From contig WTXI01000009.1 in the NCBI GenBank assembly GCA_022376515.1, positions 186,001 to 250,000 of the forward strand: a stretch of 64,000 bases of DNA, read 5' to 3'. Below, piece by piece: positions 1 to 10,206 of the stretch; within the stretch, counting starts at the first letter, position 1; every line of letters starts with the position of its first letter. A program made the position numbers and the translations under genes. The DNA comes from Lactifluus volemus (lineage: Eukaryota; Basidiomycota; Agaricomycetes; Russulales; Russulaceae). Below the pieces are notes generated by a model, which worked only from the letters and a program-made list of their open reading frames with translations, was not told where the DNA came from and did not search any database.

Positions 1-2
1 CA

Positions 3-284
3 AATGAGCAGCACACTGTACTACCACGATACTTTGAGACATCGCCGCCACCCACTCCATGTACCTGTTGCGGGAACCACGTGCATTCAATATCCTACAG
101 GCATTATTCCCTCGTACCACAGAATCCGACCACTGCAGGTCCACTCGAGCTGCTCGAATTGCCAGAGCAGCCGTTATCCGAAGCGGACGCGCTCTACGAA
201 CGCAATGTGACCTTTGAACGGCTGATCACGGGGCAGCAGAGCGAGGATGGTGTAGTACCACCGGCTTACAGTGTGACGTTATGA
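3..284 (+). CDS. 3' end of an unrecognised protein (partial, cut by window edge)
   Basis: An open frame runs from base 3 to a TGA at 282-284 and gives the last 93 residues of a protein that starts outside the window. The visible tail has a proline-rich stretch with a CTCCG cluster, then an acidic leucine-rich segment (PLELLELPEQPLSEADALYE) and ends in GVVPPAYSVTL. The PPAY near the end resembles a PPxY motif bound by WW domains of Rsp5-type ligases, as found on arrestin-like adaptors and membrane proteins, but this is only a short match. No domain is recognisable. The frame could also be the last exon after an intron whose acceptor lies upstream. Confidence 0.4.
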   Translation, partial: NEQHTVLPRYFETSPPPTPCTCCGNHVHSISYRHYSLVPQNPTTAGPLELLELPEQPLSEADALYERNVTFERLITGQQSEDGVVPPAYSVTL

Positions 285-372
285 ACTTATGATTATGATA
301 CTTAAGACGTCCCCCAGATCCTATCTTCATTATAATAAGATCATTCTGATTCATTCATGATGGGAATTGAAC

Positions 373-752
373 GAGACAAGCTAGAGAGACTTATTGTCAG
401 CTAGAGGGACTTATTGTCAGCTAGCGAGACTTATTGTCAGCTCATCGTCAGTTAGTGAGACTTATCGTCAGCTAGCGAGACTCCTTGTCAGCTAGCGAGG
501 CTTATTGTCAGCTCATCGTCAGCTAGTGAGACTTATCGTCAACTAGTGAGACTCCTTGTCAGCTAGCGAGGCTTATTGTCAGCTGGCGAGGCTTATTGTC
601 AACTCATCGTCAGCTAGTGAGACTTATCATCAACTAGTGAGACTTATCGTCAACTAGTGAGACTTATCGTCAGCTAGCGAGACTCCTTGTCAACTAGCGA
701 GGCTCATCGTCAGCTAGCGAGGCTCATTATCAGCTAGCGAGACTTATTGTCC
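373..752. repeat. Minisatellite, about 20-bp unit
   Basis: About 19 tandem units of roughly TCAGCTAGCGAGACTTATTG cover this stretch. The variable positions are few: GCTAGC/ACTAGT, GAGAC/GAGGC and TTATTG/TTATCG/TCCTTG. At least three shortened 11-base units (TCAGCTCATCG) interrupt the array at irregular spacing, giving a higher-order pattern. There is no open frame through it, and it lies just downstream of the stop of the partial gene at 3-284. The unit contains the palindrome GCTAGC. Confidence 0.95.
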
Positions 753-1286
753 ACTACCGAATTTGAATGGCAAACAACAAAATCGCGGCGCCTATTGACA
801 CAGGCTGAGAGTGTTTGAAATTTACTGTATTGTTTACGGTCGCACACAGCCCTAGAGAAACAATAAGCTCGAGCCGAGCAATGCACCGTACATTGCATTC
901 GTGGTACAGGGCCTCGGCGCCGGTTGCCCGGTTGCCATTTAGTGATCCCCAGATATGATGATGAGCGCGGTGTTGGCATTGGCGTTGTTGGTAACGACAA
1001 CGACATTGACCAGGGCGCTGAAGCGGCGCACAGAATGGGTTGGAATCCCTCGGATCCTTGGGTCCATCGGTGTCACGGATGTCCCAGGAGTAAGGTTAGT
1101 ATTATGGTACAAATATACAGTCTGACAATTGTCGGCATTGTCGTGGCGGTCGCAGCGACTATGCCAAAAAACCTGTAATGATACTACCGAATGGGAGTGG
1201 CCAACAACTCCTCGTGCACGTTGAAATGTCTATCAAAATAAAATAAAAATTCAGTGGAGAAACCTAGCACACATCCTTTAAGTGAC
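753..1286. other. Intergenic region, no convincing gene
   Basis: Between the minisatellite and the TMEM70-like gene I see no conserved product. A short plus-strand frame starting at an ATG triplet near 956 (MMMSAVLALALLVTTTT) encodes a possible membrane helix and runs into a GTAAGG donor-like site near 1092. It has no recognisable continuation, so it is not called. Confidence 0.5.
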
Positions 1287-2113
1287 TCACGTCTCGACGT
1301 ATCCTTCGGCTCGACAGGACCCCTCACCATTCTCGCCCCAAGTGACGATCCACCGACCGAGCACGTTACCCGCAGCGTCCAATGTTTCCGCGACGGTCTC
1401 CTCCTCCCCTGGTCGCACGCCCCCAGCGTCCTCAGGTGGGAGCTGCACGCTTCGCGCAAGTTCCCAGCGCGCAAACGCACGCGACGTATCGCCCAGAAAC
1501 GCAGGATCGTACACGCGTGTTGCGCGGGGGGCTAACGTCAGCGACAACGTCGTGAGTTCGATCCCGGCGGGCGCATTCTCATTGTGCGAGTGCGTCGTCT
1601 GCTGCTGCGGGTGATGTTGACTAGATGGTGGTGATGACGATGCAGCGTTCGTGGTGTGAGTGGCGGCGACGGGTGCTACTGGCGACGGTGGTGGTGGTGG
1701 GTACGCTGCTGTTAGACGACGTAGTGTGGTGACGTATGGCCTGCCGCACCACGCGACGAGCGCGGTGGAGACGCCCGAAGTGGCGAGAGCAGTTGTGGCG
1801 AGGCCAACGCGGGCTGCAGATGGGAGGGAGGATTCGATGATGAAGATGAATGGGGAGAGGGAGGTTGCTAGTGCGAGAGATGAAAGCGAGAATATTTTGA
1901 GCCTGCGGAAGGTCTGCGCGAGAGGGCCGACGTAGATGATCGAAAGGTCGTCACCATCAACATTTTTCGAACTGCGCGTTGCGTCTGCGGCTGGAACGGT
2001 GGATAGTGATGCGGCAGAAGAAGAAACTATACGGAGTGGGGTATTGAGAGGGACCTCTGTGAGTGAAGAGTCGCGAGGATGAGGGTACGAGAGCGGAATT
2101 GGCTATGTAGCAT
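1287..2113 (-). CDS. TMEM70-like mitochondrial inner-membrane protein
   Basis: Model: exon 1 2113-2089, intron 2088-2027 (62 bases, GTACCC..TATAG), exon 2 2026-1287. It gives about 255 residues. The N-terminus (MLHSQFRSL then Ser/Ala-rich) fits a mitochondrial targeting peptide. The core around IIYVGPLAQTFRRLKIFSLS is followed by two hydrophobic helices (LATSLSPFIFIIES and ARVGLATTALATSGVSTALVAW) and then CGRPYVTTLRRL. This is the two-helix hairpin layout of the TMEM70 family, which assists assembly of respiratory complexes such as ATP synthase. A Pro/Gln/His-rich linker then separates it from a C-terminal soluble part (RVYDPAFLGDTSRAFARWEL). Family knowledge and the membrane topology support the call. 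The start codon is inferred from the intron that restores frame. Confidence 0.6.
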
Positions 2114-2424
2114 GGCAGTTTTTACACTACATCGTCCAGTGAGGACTCTCCGAACAGACGAGCGTTGCATCGAGTGTCGGTGTGAAAGGAGTGCTATACG
2201 CTTGGGCGTCTCTTGAGATTGGAAAACTGGAGATTATGAACGCGGCGCCACGGCTTGACTCATGTCGCAGAGAGGAGAGTTTATTAACAGGGATTTTCTA
2301 AAAGCTTGCATGTGCAATTAACGACATGAGTGATTTTACATGAACCATTATAGTATTGCAGTAATAAGTTAACAATCGACCCGATGTATGGACACCTCTA
2401 GTTAGTCGTCACTTGGATAGATTG

Positions 2425-3097
2425 TCAGTAGCATTCTACTCCAAGAGGGTCAGACACGCACTCAGCAGGTTCCCGTCGTAAGAAAAGATCTATGGCCGCG
2501 GAGAACGCAGCAAAAGCTAGACCACCTCCAAGTGCACCTGTCGGACCAGAATTTCGTGCAAGAATCCCCCCAGCGACAAAGCCAGCAGCAACAGGATTCA
2601 CCATGTCATTTCGGGCTCGGTACTATTATGAAAGAAAGGTTCAGCGGTGGCAGGCATTTTTGTAAAACATTCACGAACCGATTCTATGACGCACTCCATC
2701 CCTGCAAAGAGGGCCCCAACCTTCCCAAACCCCCTGCCGCTCCTCCACATACCTCGACCCATATCTTTGAATATCTCCATTGTTTTCTGTGTGGTATTCA
2801 GATTCTGTCTAAGGAGCGGGTCCTCATATGCGAATGACGAGGACATCAGGGAGAAAAATCCGCCAATGGCAAAGCCTTAGAAAGGTTAACATATAGTAGG
2901 GATATGTGCAGAATGTGGGTAAACATACCCCCAATACCAGCAATGGCCGTTTTTGCGAAACAAGACTCCATCCCTACGGTCATGTAGTCCTGGTATTTCT
3001 TGGCCTGCAACAAGTTGGCACGGTCCTCCTCTGTCATCCCTGGAGGGAGAGGCTCCTTTCCAGCAGGGAAAACGGGAGCCACGAGAGGGAGTGGCAT
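2425..3097 (-). CDS. TIM22: Mitochondrial import inner membrane translocase subunit Tim22
   Basis: Three exons: 3097-2929, 2875-2679 and 2622-2425, with introns of 53 and 56 bases that both restore frame exactly. The protein has the Tim17/Tim22/Tim23 fold. A short N-terminal matrix/IMS segment comes first, then MESCFAKT with the conserved cysteine, a glycine-rich first helix ([15 protein letters not shown]), the hallmark loop FAYEDP, and [20 protein letters not shown] with the second conserved cysteine. [19 protein letters not shown] and a last Gly-rich helix follow. In yeast the two cysteines form a disulfide. Tim22 forms the carrier translocase pore in the inner membrane. The TGA at 2425-2427 ends the protein. 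The start is the first ATG; about 15 codons upstream are also open. It is divergent from dynactin p25, sharing a 104-base promoter gap. Confidence 0.9.
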
Positions 3098-3201
3098 TGC
3101 TACGTCGTTGAGGTCGATGAGCCCGTGCTCACCAGGGCCAGAAAATCAGTGTTTACTCAGCGGTCCATTCGGCCCGTCGACTTACAGTTGAAGAAAACCG
3201 T
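3098..3201. promoter_or_regulatory. Bidirectional promoter gap between TIM22 and dynactin p25
   Basis: Only 104 bases separate the two divergent start codons, so both promoters and both 5' leaders must lie here or reach into the genes. No TATA box or known operator is evident. This is inference from gene layout. Confidence 0.4.
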
Positions 3202-4007
3202 ATGCAGACACAGATATTCTATCCCAAGGCTGAGTTTATTGAGACGGTGGGAGTATCTCCTCTGAAACGACAGCATTATCTGACGTCCGTATAACCAAGG
3301 ACACGGGGAACAAGGTCTCGCGTCGCGCGACAATTTCTGGGCCTCAGAACATTATCCTAGGCGGGAAGACGATCATCTCGAACGGTGCCATCATTCGAGG
3401 CGATTTGAAGCGTGCTGGACCTGGACATGCTGTGGTCATTTCTTTGGGACGTTATTGTCTTGTGGGAGAGGGCTGCGTAATGAGGTGCGTGCCTGCTGGG
3501 TCCGTCAATTGACCCGTCTAATAACATTGCGATTTGGCTCGTGCAGACCGCCTTACAAGACTTATCGTGGTACATTCAACTACTATCCGATGAAGATTGG
3601 CGACTTTGTCCACATTGGCGCCAACACCATTGTCGAAGCGGCGACTATTGGCAACCACGTTGAAATCGGAAAGAACTGCGTGATTGTGAGCAACTTTGCG
3701 CAGCTTGGCCGTTTTATACTTGCTTCTCACATATTCCCCGCATTCATAGGGAAAGTTTACAATCATCAAGGACTGCGCGAAGATTGCAGATAATACCATC
3801 ATCCCGCCGAATACCGTCATTCCGACGTTGACCCTGTTTGCCGGCTCACCTGGTGCGTGTGACAACACCCTGGTGACGAGGGAATAGTCAGTCTTATGGG
3901 CGCCTGCCTTAGGTCACTTTATCGAAGATCTTCCAGAATCGACGCAGGAGGTTGTCGAGGCTCATACCAAGTCATATTACACGCGATTCCAGCCAATTGA
4001 GCGGTAA
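3202..4007 (+). CDS. Dynactin subunit 5 (p25)
   Basis: Five exons: 3202-3246, 3300-3484, 3547-3685, 3750-3852 and 3913-4007. All introns are 53-64 bases and every junction keeps frame. The product of about 188 residues starts MQTQIFYPKAEFIET, then DTGNKVSRRATISG. It shows repeated hexapeptide turns (IILGGKTIISNGAIIRGDL, IGDFVHIGANTIVEAATIG, HVEIGKNCVIGKFTIIKDC) that fold as a left-handed beta helix. It ends with GSPGHFIEDLPESTQEVVE and TKSYYTRF, diagnostic of the p25 family. p25 sits at the pointed end of dynactin and helps dynein bind cargo such as early endosomes. Length equals that of its orthologues. The gene appears intact. Confidence 0.93.
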
Positions 4008-4291
4008 CGGTGGATCATTGACCCTGCTAACACTTATCAAGGCCATGTGATCCGAAAAATAAATATTATATATATGACCAGATATATCGGGATCATGATC
4101 GGCTACGGCTAGATCATCACACCTACTCAGACACCTCCTGACTGAAAACAATAAGAAATGTACCTTTATTGTCCTCTTTCCTTCTTTTATACCACTTCAC
4201 CCACCTTCCGTCTTCTGCGTCCTTTTCTCCCTTTCCCTATCATTTATTCTCCACTCCATTACCTTGTCCCGTATTCCCTTCATATCCTATT

Positions 4292-6390
4292 ATGAGCATT
4301 CAACATAACTTTGGAAGATATTCTGTACGTTCCCACTGCTACTGCCACATCTCCTCCGCTGACTTCTCAATTGTCCTTACCAGTTGAATGAATCCATAGA
4401 GTACGATTTTGGACCGCGGGATAGTGAGGTGAGTCAAGATAATGTCCGCTGGAATTTACTACCCAACCTCCAAACAGTCTTACCGTCGGGCCCTGTATCA
4501 TGGATCGCCCGAAAACTTTAGACTCCATCTCCTTCCCATTACTAAATTTGGTTCGTCTTCACCACCGCTCTTACTAGTCATTTCCTCAGCTTAATTCCAG
4601 GGAGAAAATTCCATTTCGGCATGCGTGTACTTCCACGTTCCCGTTGTTGGAAAATCACCACCACCACATCTGAGAAATTCGTCTGCGAGTACTACGACAT
4701 ATGGAGAACCTGGGAAGATTGTCTTTGCTTTCAGGACAATCTCGAACTTCGGTATTCTCATAAATCCATCCAGAAGCGACGACGTCTTAAAGCCGGAAAA
4801 GGCGTTAAGAGGAACGGCGTGTACATACACGATTCTGCCGCCTCCTTTGAATCTCTCCCCTGCGGACCCGATCCCAAATCGGTGGCGAAGGATATTTACA
4901 AAATCTTACCTCCACTCGCTAGCCGCGGAACCCTATTTCCCCCTTCACAGAAGACTCTAGATCAGCGTGAAAGAGAGCTCAGTGCCTTTTTCGAGGCATT
5001 CTTTCAGGAGGATGTGCCATCGCTTATCCGAGAGCTTCGAGAGGACCGTGCTATCCGGGATTTTTTTGGTTGTCGGTTAACAGACCACGAACTGGAGGTC
5101 AAGAATAAGGGAAAACGGCCAACGATGGCAGTCAGCGACAAGTTTTTCCAGCTAAACAGCTCTCCGACACACTTTCCCCCTCATGCCCGCTTTCCTCCCG
5201 TCACTCCGTCCTTACGGAGTTTCCCCACACGAGATGCCTCTCCATCCACTCCGCCATGTATGAGTACCATGCATCTAGATGGTGCAACCTCTGAATACCG
5301 ACACGACACTGACGGACGGTTCTGGACTTCATCTTCAAATTCTTCCAGTCTCCCCTCGTCCTCGACATACTCACATTACACTACTGATTCGCGTCCTCGG
5401 GGCAGGTCGCCTTCACAAACGAAGCGATTTGACATGACATCCGATTTTCCACTATTTCTATCTGTCTCAACACGGGACCTACTCCCCTCTCGTCCTGTCA
5501 CCGCCTCACCGTCACCGATCCCACGCAACCGGAAGCCTTCCCCCATACTCCCCTCTCGTCCTGTCCCTCATCCACCAACTTATGTGCCGCAGAGGCTGGA
5601 AACCCTTCTGGAAGATGTGGAGCTTGGCTCACCTGTCACCGTCTCACCGTCACCGATCCCACGCAACCGGAAGCTTTCCCACATAAGAAGTCTTCATCGT
5701 AAACGCGTCGTTTGGCAAGACGTAGACGAAGTCTTTTCGAGAGAGGACGACGATCACGATACAGAGCTTCCCACACCAGTGGATGGCACGGTGCTCAAGG
5801 CAACAACAGTAACCAAACCCACTTCACTTCCACCAAGTGTTTCCCTGTCGAGTGTCAATGATAATCGTTCATCTACAGACTTAGTGCGGCCAAGCTCGAC
5901 TTGTTCCAACGATTCCCGTGTAGAGTTCGACTTCCCTCTTGTGTTTGACGGAGAATCGTTACTTGATCCCAGCTTACCACGCGGCATTTCCCAACCCCTA
6001 CTTGTCACCGCGGCCATACCGACAAATGTGGAGGACGACTGCTTAATTGACCTTGGGGAAGACCTTCTCGAGACATATTTCGGTGGCTCAGAACCGTTTG
6101 TTTTTCCGAACGAGGATGCAGAAAATGATAACCTTCTGCTTTCCAATGTTCCCGAGTCACCCGTGGATTTCTCTATGCACTGGCAGGAGGTTCCGGATAG
6201 GGCTTCCTACGTCGACAAACCAACCTCCGGGTACCACGTCCCCCTGGTCGGCATTCAAGTCACCGCTACCGCAGACCGCAGCGACACCGATTGTGTCCAG
6301 CGTGCCAAGGGACGAGACGCTAGTGGTGAAGGCCGCACAACGCAACATCACTCTCGTGGAGCTGCACCAGCGTCTGCAACGATCTATTGA
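4292..6390 (+). CDS. PX-like domain protein, possible bud/polarity or NADPH-oxidase adaptor
   Basis: Exons 4292-4324, 4384-4428, 4478-4550 and 4601-6390 join in frame through introns of 59, 49 and 50 bases. The segment FVCEYYDIWRTWEDCLCFQ followed by DIYKILPPLASRGTLFPPSQ and LSAFFEAFFQEDVPSLIREL looks like a phosphoinositide-binding PX domain as seen in agaricomycete PX proteins. The remaining 380 residues are low-complexity Ser/Pro-rich, with a duplicated block (SPSPIPRNRK twice, near 5503 and 5641). The 3' end is uncertain: a 64-base intron at 6211-6274 (GTCGAC..CCGCAG) would switch to a frame reading RDETLVVKAAQRNITLVELHQ, which resembles the start of a PB1 domain and stays open to 6574. 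I infer a membrane or signalling scaffold; the precise role is unknown. Confidence 0.55.
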
Positions 6391-6574
6391 CCCATGTATG
6401 CAGAAGCTTACCTGCCACGTTCCATGCAGTTATATCTTTCGTTTGGAATCTTTCGTACTATCTATGGGTTCCATTTTGTCTGAGTTCTATTTCACGTCTA
6501 CTGTACACAAATTTCGGCGTTTCCCAACACGGATGGCTACGCCCAACCTTTGCTCACACCTCTGCGAATGCTAA

Positions 6575-7077
6575 CTATGCGAGTTTCGTTTTTCTTCTAC
6601 TGTTACTGCATCGCTTCTTTTTTGCGGCTCAGTGATGATGGATGTCCTGACTACAATTGGATTGTCCCTGTCTCGTGGTATAGTCCTTCGGATCCTCGTG
6701 GTCCCTTGTTCGATCGAACTTGAGAGTCACCAAGTAATTCATTTTTACATTTTCCTGTGATAGTACTTCATCTTTGAAGTTTACCGCGTTGAATTATTCT
6801 GAGGTTGAAGTGAATAGGGCGGTTGGTACTACATCCATTGATCATAACAGGCAAGGTCGCTGGTTCGATCAATGCCCCCTTTTATCACCCCTTGCTGCGT
6901 TTCCTGTTGTATGGAGACCATCACTATGTATGTCTTTGAATACAAAAGAAATCAGGACACTGGCGGTGCCCCCGTATGAAATACGCCAGTTCGTTATTAG
7001 ACTCGGAGCGCTAAGCGCCCGGGTCTAGCCGTCTCTCGGTGGCGTGTGACTCGCCCGTCGCCGCCTGTCTTGAACGT
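6575..7077. other. Intergenic region with a tRNA-like fragment
   Basis: No gene is supported. Around 6818-6882 the sequence GGGCGGTTGGTAC...GGTTCGATCAATGCCCC has a D-arm-like and a B-box-like element with matching GGGC/GCCC ends. The T stem does not pair and no standard anticodon arm forms, so it is not called a tRNA. Confidence 0.3.
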
Positions 7078-9468
7078 ATGGGTACACCTACAAAAAATCC
7101 TATCTCAGGCAAAACAATTGCGCAGCACAAATCGAGGGAGAGTTGCTGGATTATTGTACACGGTATGTGCGAACGTATCACAGAACCCGTCGTACTCAAT
7201 ACCCCCGTAGGGAATGTCTATGATGTGACCGAGTTTCTAGACGGTAATCGCTGTTGAATCTGACAGCATTCCACCTTTTCACTTTCGCCTATTCTCTGAT
7301 TTACCGATAGAACATCCTGGTATGGACTGAATCCTTGTAATCTCCCACGTGCCCTAACCTATCTTCTAGGCGGCAGCAAGATCATTCTGAAATACGCCGG
7401 GAAGGACGCTACGTATGCTTATGGATCATTCACAACTTCCCAAAGTAGAGCTGATTGAGCACAGTCAGGAATACGAGCCGATCCATCCCCCGAATGCCAT
7501 CGTTGATAATCTGCCTCTAGAGAAGCAGTGCGTTGCCGTCATCTAAAGTATCAGCAGGAAATCACCAATTCAAGTAGCTTAGGGCCGGTAGAAGAAGGCA
7601 CCGCCGAAAAGGTCGATGTCAAGCTAACTGATCAGGAGAAAGCACGCTTACAGCGTGTAGAGGGACGACCACCGCTATCAGAAATTCTCAATCTGCATGA
7701 TTTTGAAGTACGCCCTGACCTTCCTGGCCGTACTTGCACCCGTCCCTTAGCTAGTAAGGCGATCGCCAGACTCACGATTCCAGAAAAGGCGTGGGCATAC
7801 TATTCCTCAGCTTCAGATGACGAAATTACGAACCGCGAGAATCATGCCGCTTTTCACCGGTCCGTATCATGCTGGCAGATCGGACTCGGGAGTCATCAGT
7901 CACTTTTTCTATTTCTTTCAGGATCTGGTTCAGGCCCCGAGTTCTGCGTGACGTGACAAAGGTTGACTGGTCTACGACAATTGTTGGTCACCCGTCGAAA
8001 ATGCCAATATACATCGTCAGCAGACGCCATATCTAATGTGAATTAGGTGCTGACGTTGCAGGCAGACTGCAACTGCTCTCGGAAAGCTTGGACACCCCGA
8101 CGGGGAACTGAATCTGACTCGGGCAGCGGCAAAGCACGGTGTCATTCAAATGGTACCTAAAGCCACATCCTAACCACTCAAGCTGACAAATTGCACTAGA
8201 TACCTACTCTAGCATCGTGTTCCTTTGACGAAATAGTCGATGGCGCTCAGCCGGGTCAGGTCCAATTCTTCCAACTGTATGCGGCATGTCCTCTTGTTCT
8301 TCTCGAGTTTCACATCGAACTCTGAAGATACGTCAACAAAGACCGTTCCGTAACGAAACGCATTGTGCAACACGCAGTAGCGCGTGGTATCAAGGCGCTG
8401 TTCATCACTGTTGATGCTCCGCAACTTGGCCGGCGCGAGAAAGTTAGCTCATCGGTTGTTGTCCGATACCCGAGTTGACTAGCGAGGACAGGACATGCGA
8501 ATGACGTTTGACGCGGCGGATCCTCATGAAATTGGCAATTCTGATGCTAAAGTTGACCGTTCCCGAGGAGCCGCGAAGGCGATCACAGCGAGTCACAGCC
8601 ACGTTCAATTCCCGAACGCTAGCTGACTGTAACTGAACCTAGGGATTTATCGACCCGGGTCTGAAATGGGCTGATATTTCTTGGTTCAAGAGCATTACGA
8701 AAGGTATCTCGCCTTTCTCCAGCTCGACTTGACCACTTGAATATGATTTGCGCTATGAAAGTGCCACTTATCCTTAAAGGGGTGCAAACATGGGAGGACG
8801 CTTTGGAAGCCTATGACCAAAACCTTGCGGGTGTCGTCCTCTCGAATCACGGCGGTCGTCAACTGGACTTTGCACGCTCCGGAATCGAAGTACTAGTCGA
8901 GGTCACGAAGAAGTTTAGGGAGAAGCGTGGCATCACGTTCCCGAACGATCAGTTCCACCTCTTCGTTGATGGTGGCGTTAGGCGTGCGACGGATGTCTTG
9001 AAGGCTATTGCTTTGGGGGCAACTGCTGGTGTGTCTCCTAGTCGTGGTGTCCAGAGCTTGCGGATATTGATATAGAATGTATTCTACTCTTTCAGTGGGA
9101 ATCGGGAGGCCATTTTTGTATGCGTTCTCAACCTATGGCATCGACGGTGTCGATCATGCCCTCCAAATTTTGCGGGTCTGTTGTACCAATACTTTTCACA
9201 TCGCACACCCCTGACTCCCAGTCGTCCATAGGATGAATTTGAGATGAACTTGCGCCTACTCGGTGCGCGAACGATCAAAGATGTTGTACCCGACATGGTT
9301 GATGCATCCAACATTCATGCTCACCTGGTCGCTGTCCCACGGGATGAGCTATATGATTCCAACTGTACGCATTTGCTCTGCCAGTTGTGCGCATATTGAC
9401 CATGTCTTCTAGATGAGCGCATGCAGCATGCCTGTCTTAGGGACGCTAAGGGGAAGGCGAAGCTCTAG
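7078..9468 (+). CDS. Flavocytochrome b2-type L-lactate dehydrogenase (cytochrome b5 + FMN domains)
   Basis: A gene with about twelve introns that I could join in frame from ATG 7078 to TAG 9466-9468. N-terminal cytochrome b5 domain: [32 protein letters not shown], with the haem-binding HPGG. After a linker comes the FMN-dependent alpha-hydroxyacid oxidase domain: AWAYYSSASDDEITNRENH, KMPIYITATALGKLGHPDGE, IPTLASCSFDEI, ITVDAPQLGRREKDMR, LKGVQTWEDA, LSNHGGRQLD with the catalytic His and Arg, VDGGVRRATDVLKAIALGA and VGIGRPFLYAFSTYG. It oxidises L-lactate or a related 2-hydroxyacid and passes electrons from FMN through haem to cytochrome c. No mitochondrial presequence is evident at this start. 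One intron (8588-8642) needs a GC donor to keep frame. The substrate is inferred from the family. Confidence 0.88.
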
Positions 9469-9614
9469 GGGCATTGCGTGATTGTATAGTACTTTCTTCT
9501 TTACCTCTGGGTCTCCGTGCATTGAAACACTCGGACTCAGTTGTCATTGCACTTTCCTGTCAGCTTGCTCTCCGGACTTGCGATATCACTGATTATCAAA
9601 TACCAATCGACTTA

Positions 9615-10206
9615 CTATGCTGCAGTGCATGGAACATATGTTAAAGTCTTAGACTCAATTATTAATAAAATGTCCTCAACACCATCCTCAGTCTTCATCT
9701 TCTCCCCACCGCGCCACCACGGCCCGCCACTGCTCATCCAGGCAGCGACCATCCACGCTTCATGGCGGAAGGCAGCTACCGCCTCCGTGTCGGCATCCCT
9801 ATCTGCACGCCACGCCCGCAGTTCCAGGGCCCGCGCGAGTGCACCGAACGCTACCGAGCAACCCGCGTGGGCAGACGGGCGGGCGGCGAACGCCTCGCGG
9901 TGGATGAAGATAAGCTCGAGGTACTCCCCGCATGATGTCTGCACATCCTCGGCGTCCGGGTCGTAGCAGCGTGTGAGGGACTCCAGGAGTGCGCACGGTC
10001 CCTGCAAGGGCGGCGCGTCTGAGGAACTTGAGGAGGCCGTAGTGCCGGACTGGAACATGCCGTAGAGAAATCAGAGTTAGAGACGCGGCCGGTATATGAG
10101 GGATAATACGTACTTGGCAGCTCCCGGCGTCGTTCATTTGTGTGTCGCAGGCGATGGGTGCGGCTGTTGCTGTTGCTGTTGGCTCGCTTGCCTGCCTCCA
10201 CAGCAT
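9615..10206 (-). CDS. Unrecognised helical protein
   Basis: Two exons, 10206-10114 and 10049-9615, with a 64-base intron (GTACGT..TTCCAG) that joins in frame. The first part is Thr/Ala/Ser-rich (MLWRQASEPTATATA). The second part is GC-rich and looks folded and helical: CALLESLTRCYDPDAEDVQT, then CGEYLELIFIHREAF and ALARALELRAWRADRDADTE, ending in AAWMSSGGPWWRGGEKMK. I recognise no domain. An upstream segment at 10400-10535 (MPSPIHSRTMSE then a GTATGT donor) may be a first exon of the same gene. It is convergent with the lactate dehydrogenase gene, with 146 bases between the stops. Confidence 0.45.

Noticed and set aside
2028..2088. Apparent frameshift in the TMEM70-like gene and an alternative 32-base intron
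   Set aside because: A normal 62-base intron at 2027-2088 with TATAG acceptor restores the frame, so neither an indel nor an ultra-short intron is needed.
4429..4600. Apparent frameshifts in the PX-like gene 5' region
   Set aside because: Introns 4429-4477 and 4551-4600 join all exons in frame.
6818..6882. tRNA gene candidate with B-box-like GGTTCGATC
   Set aside because: The T stem and anticodon arm do not pair and the spacing of arms is wrong.
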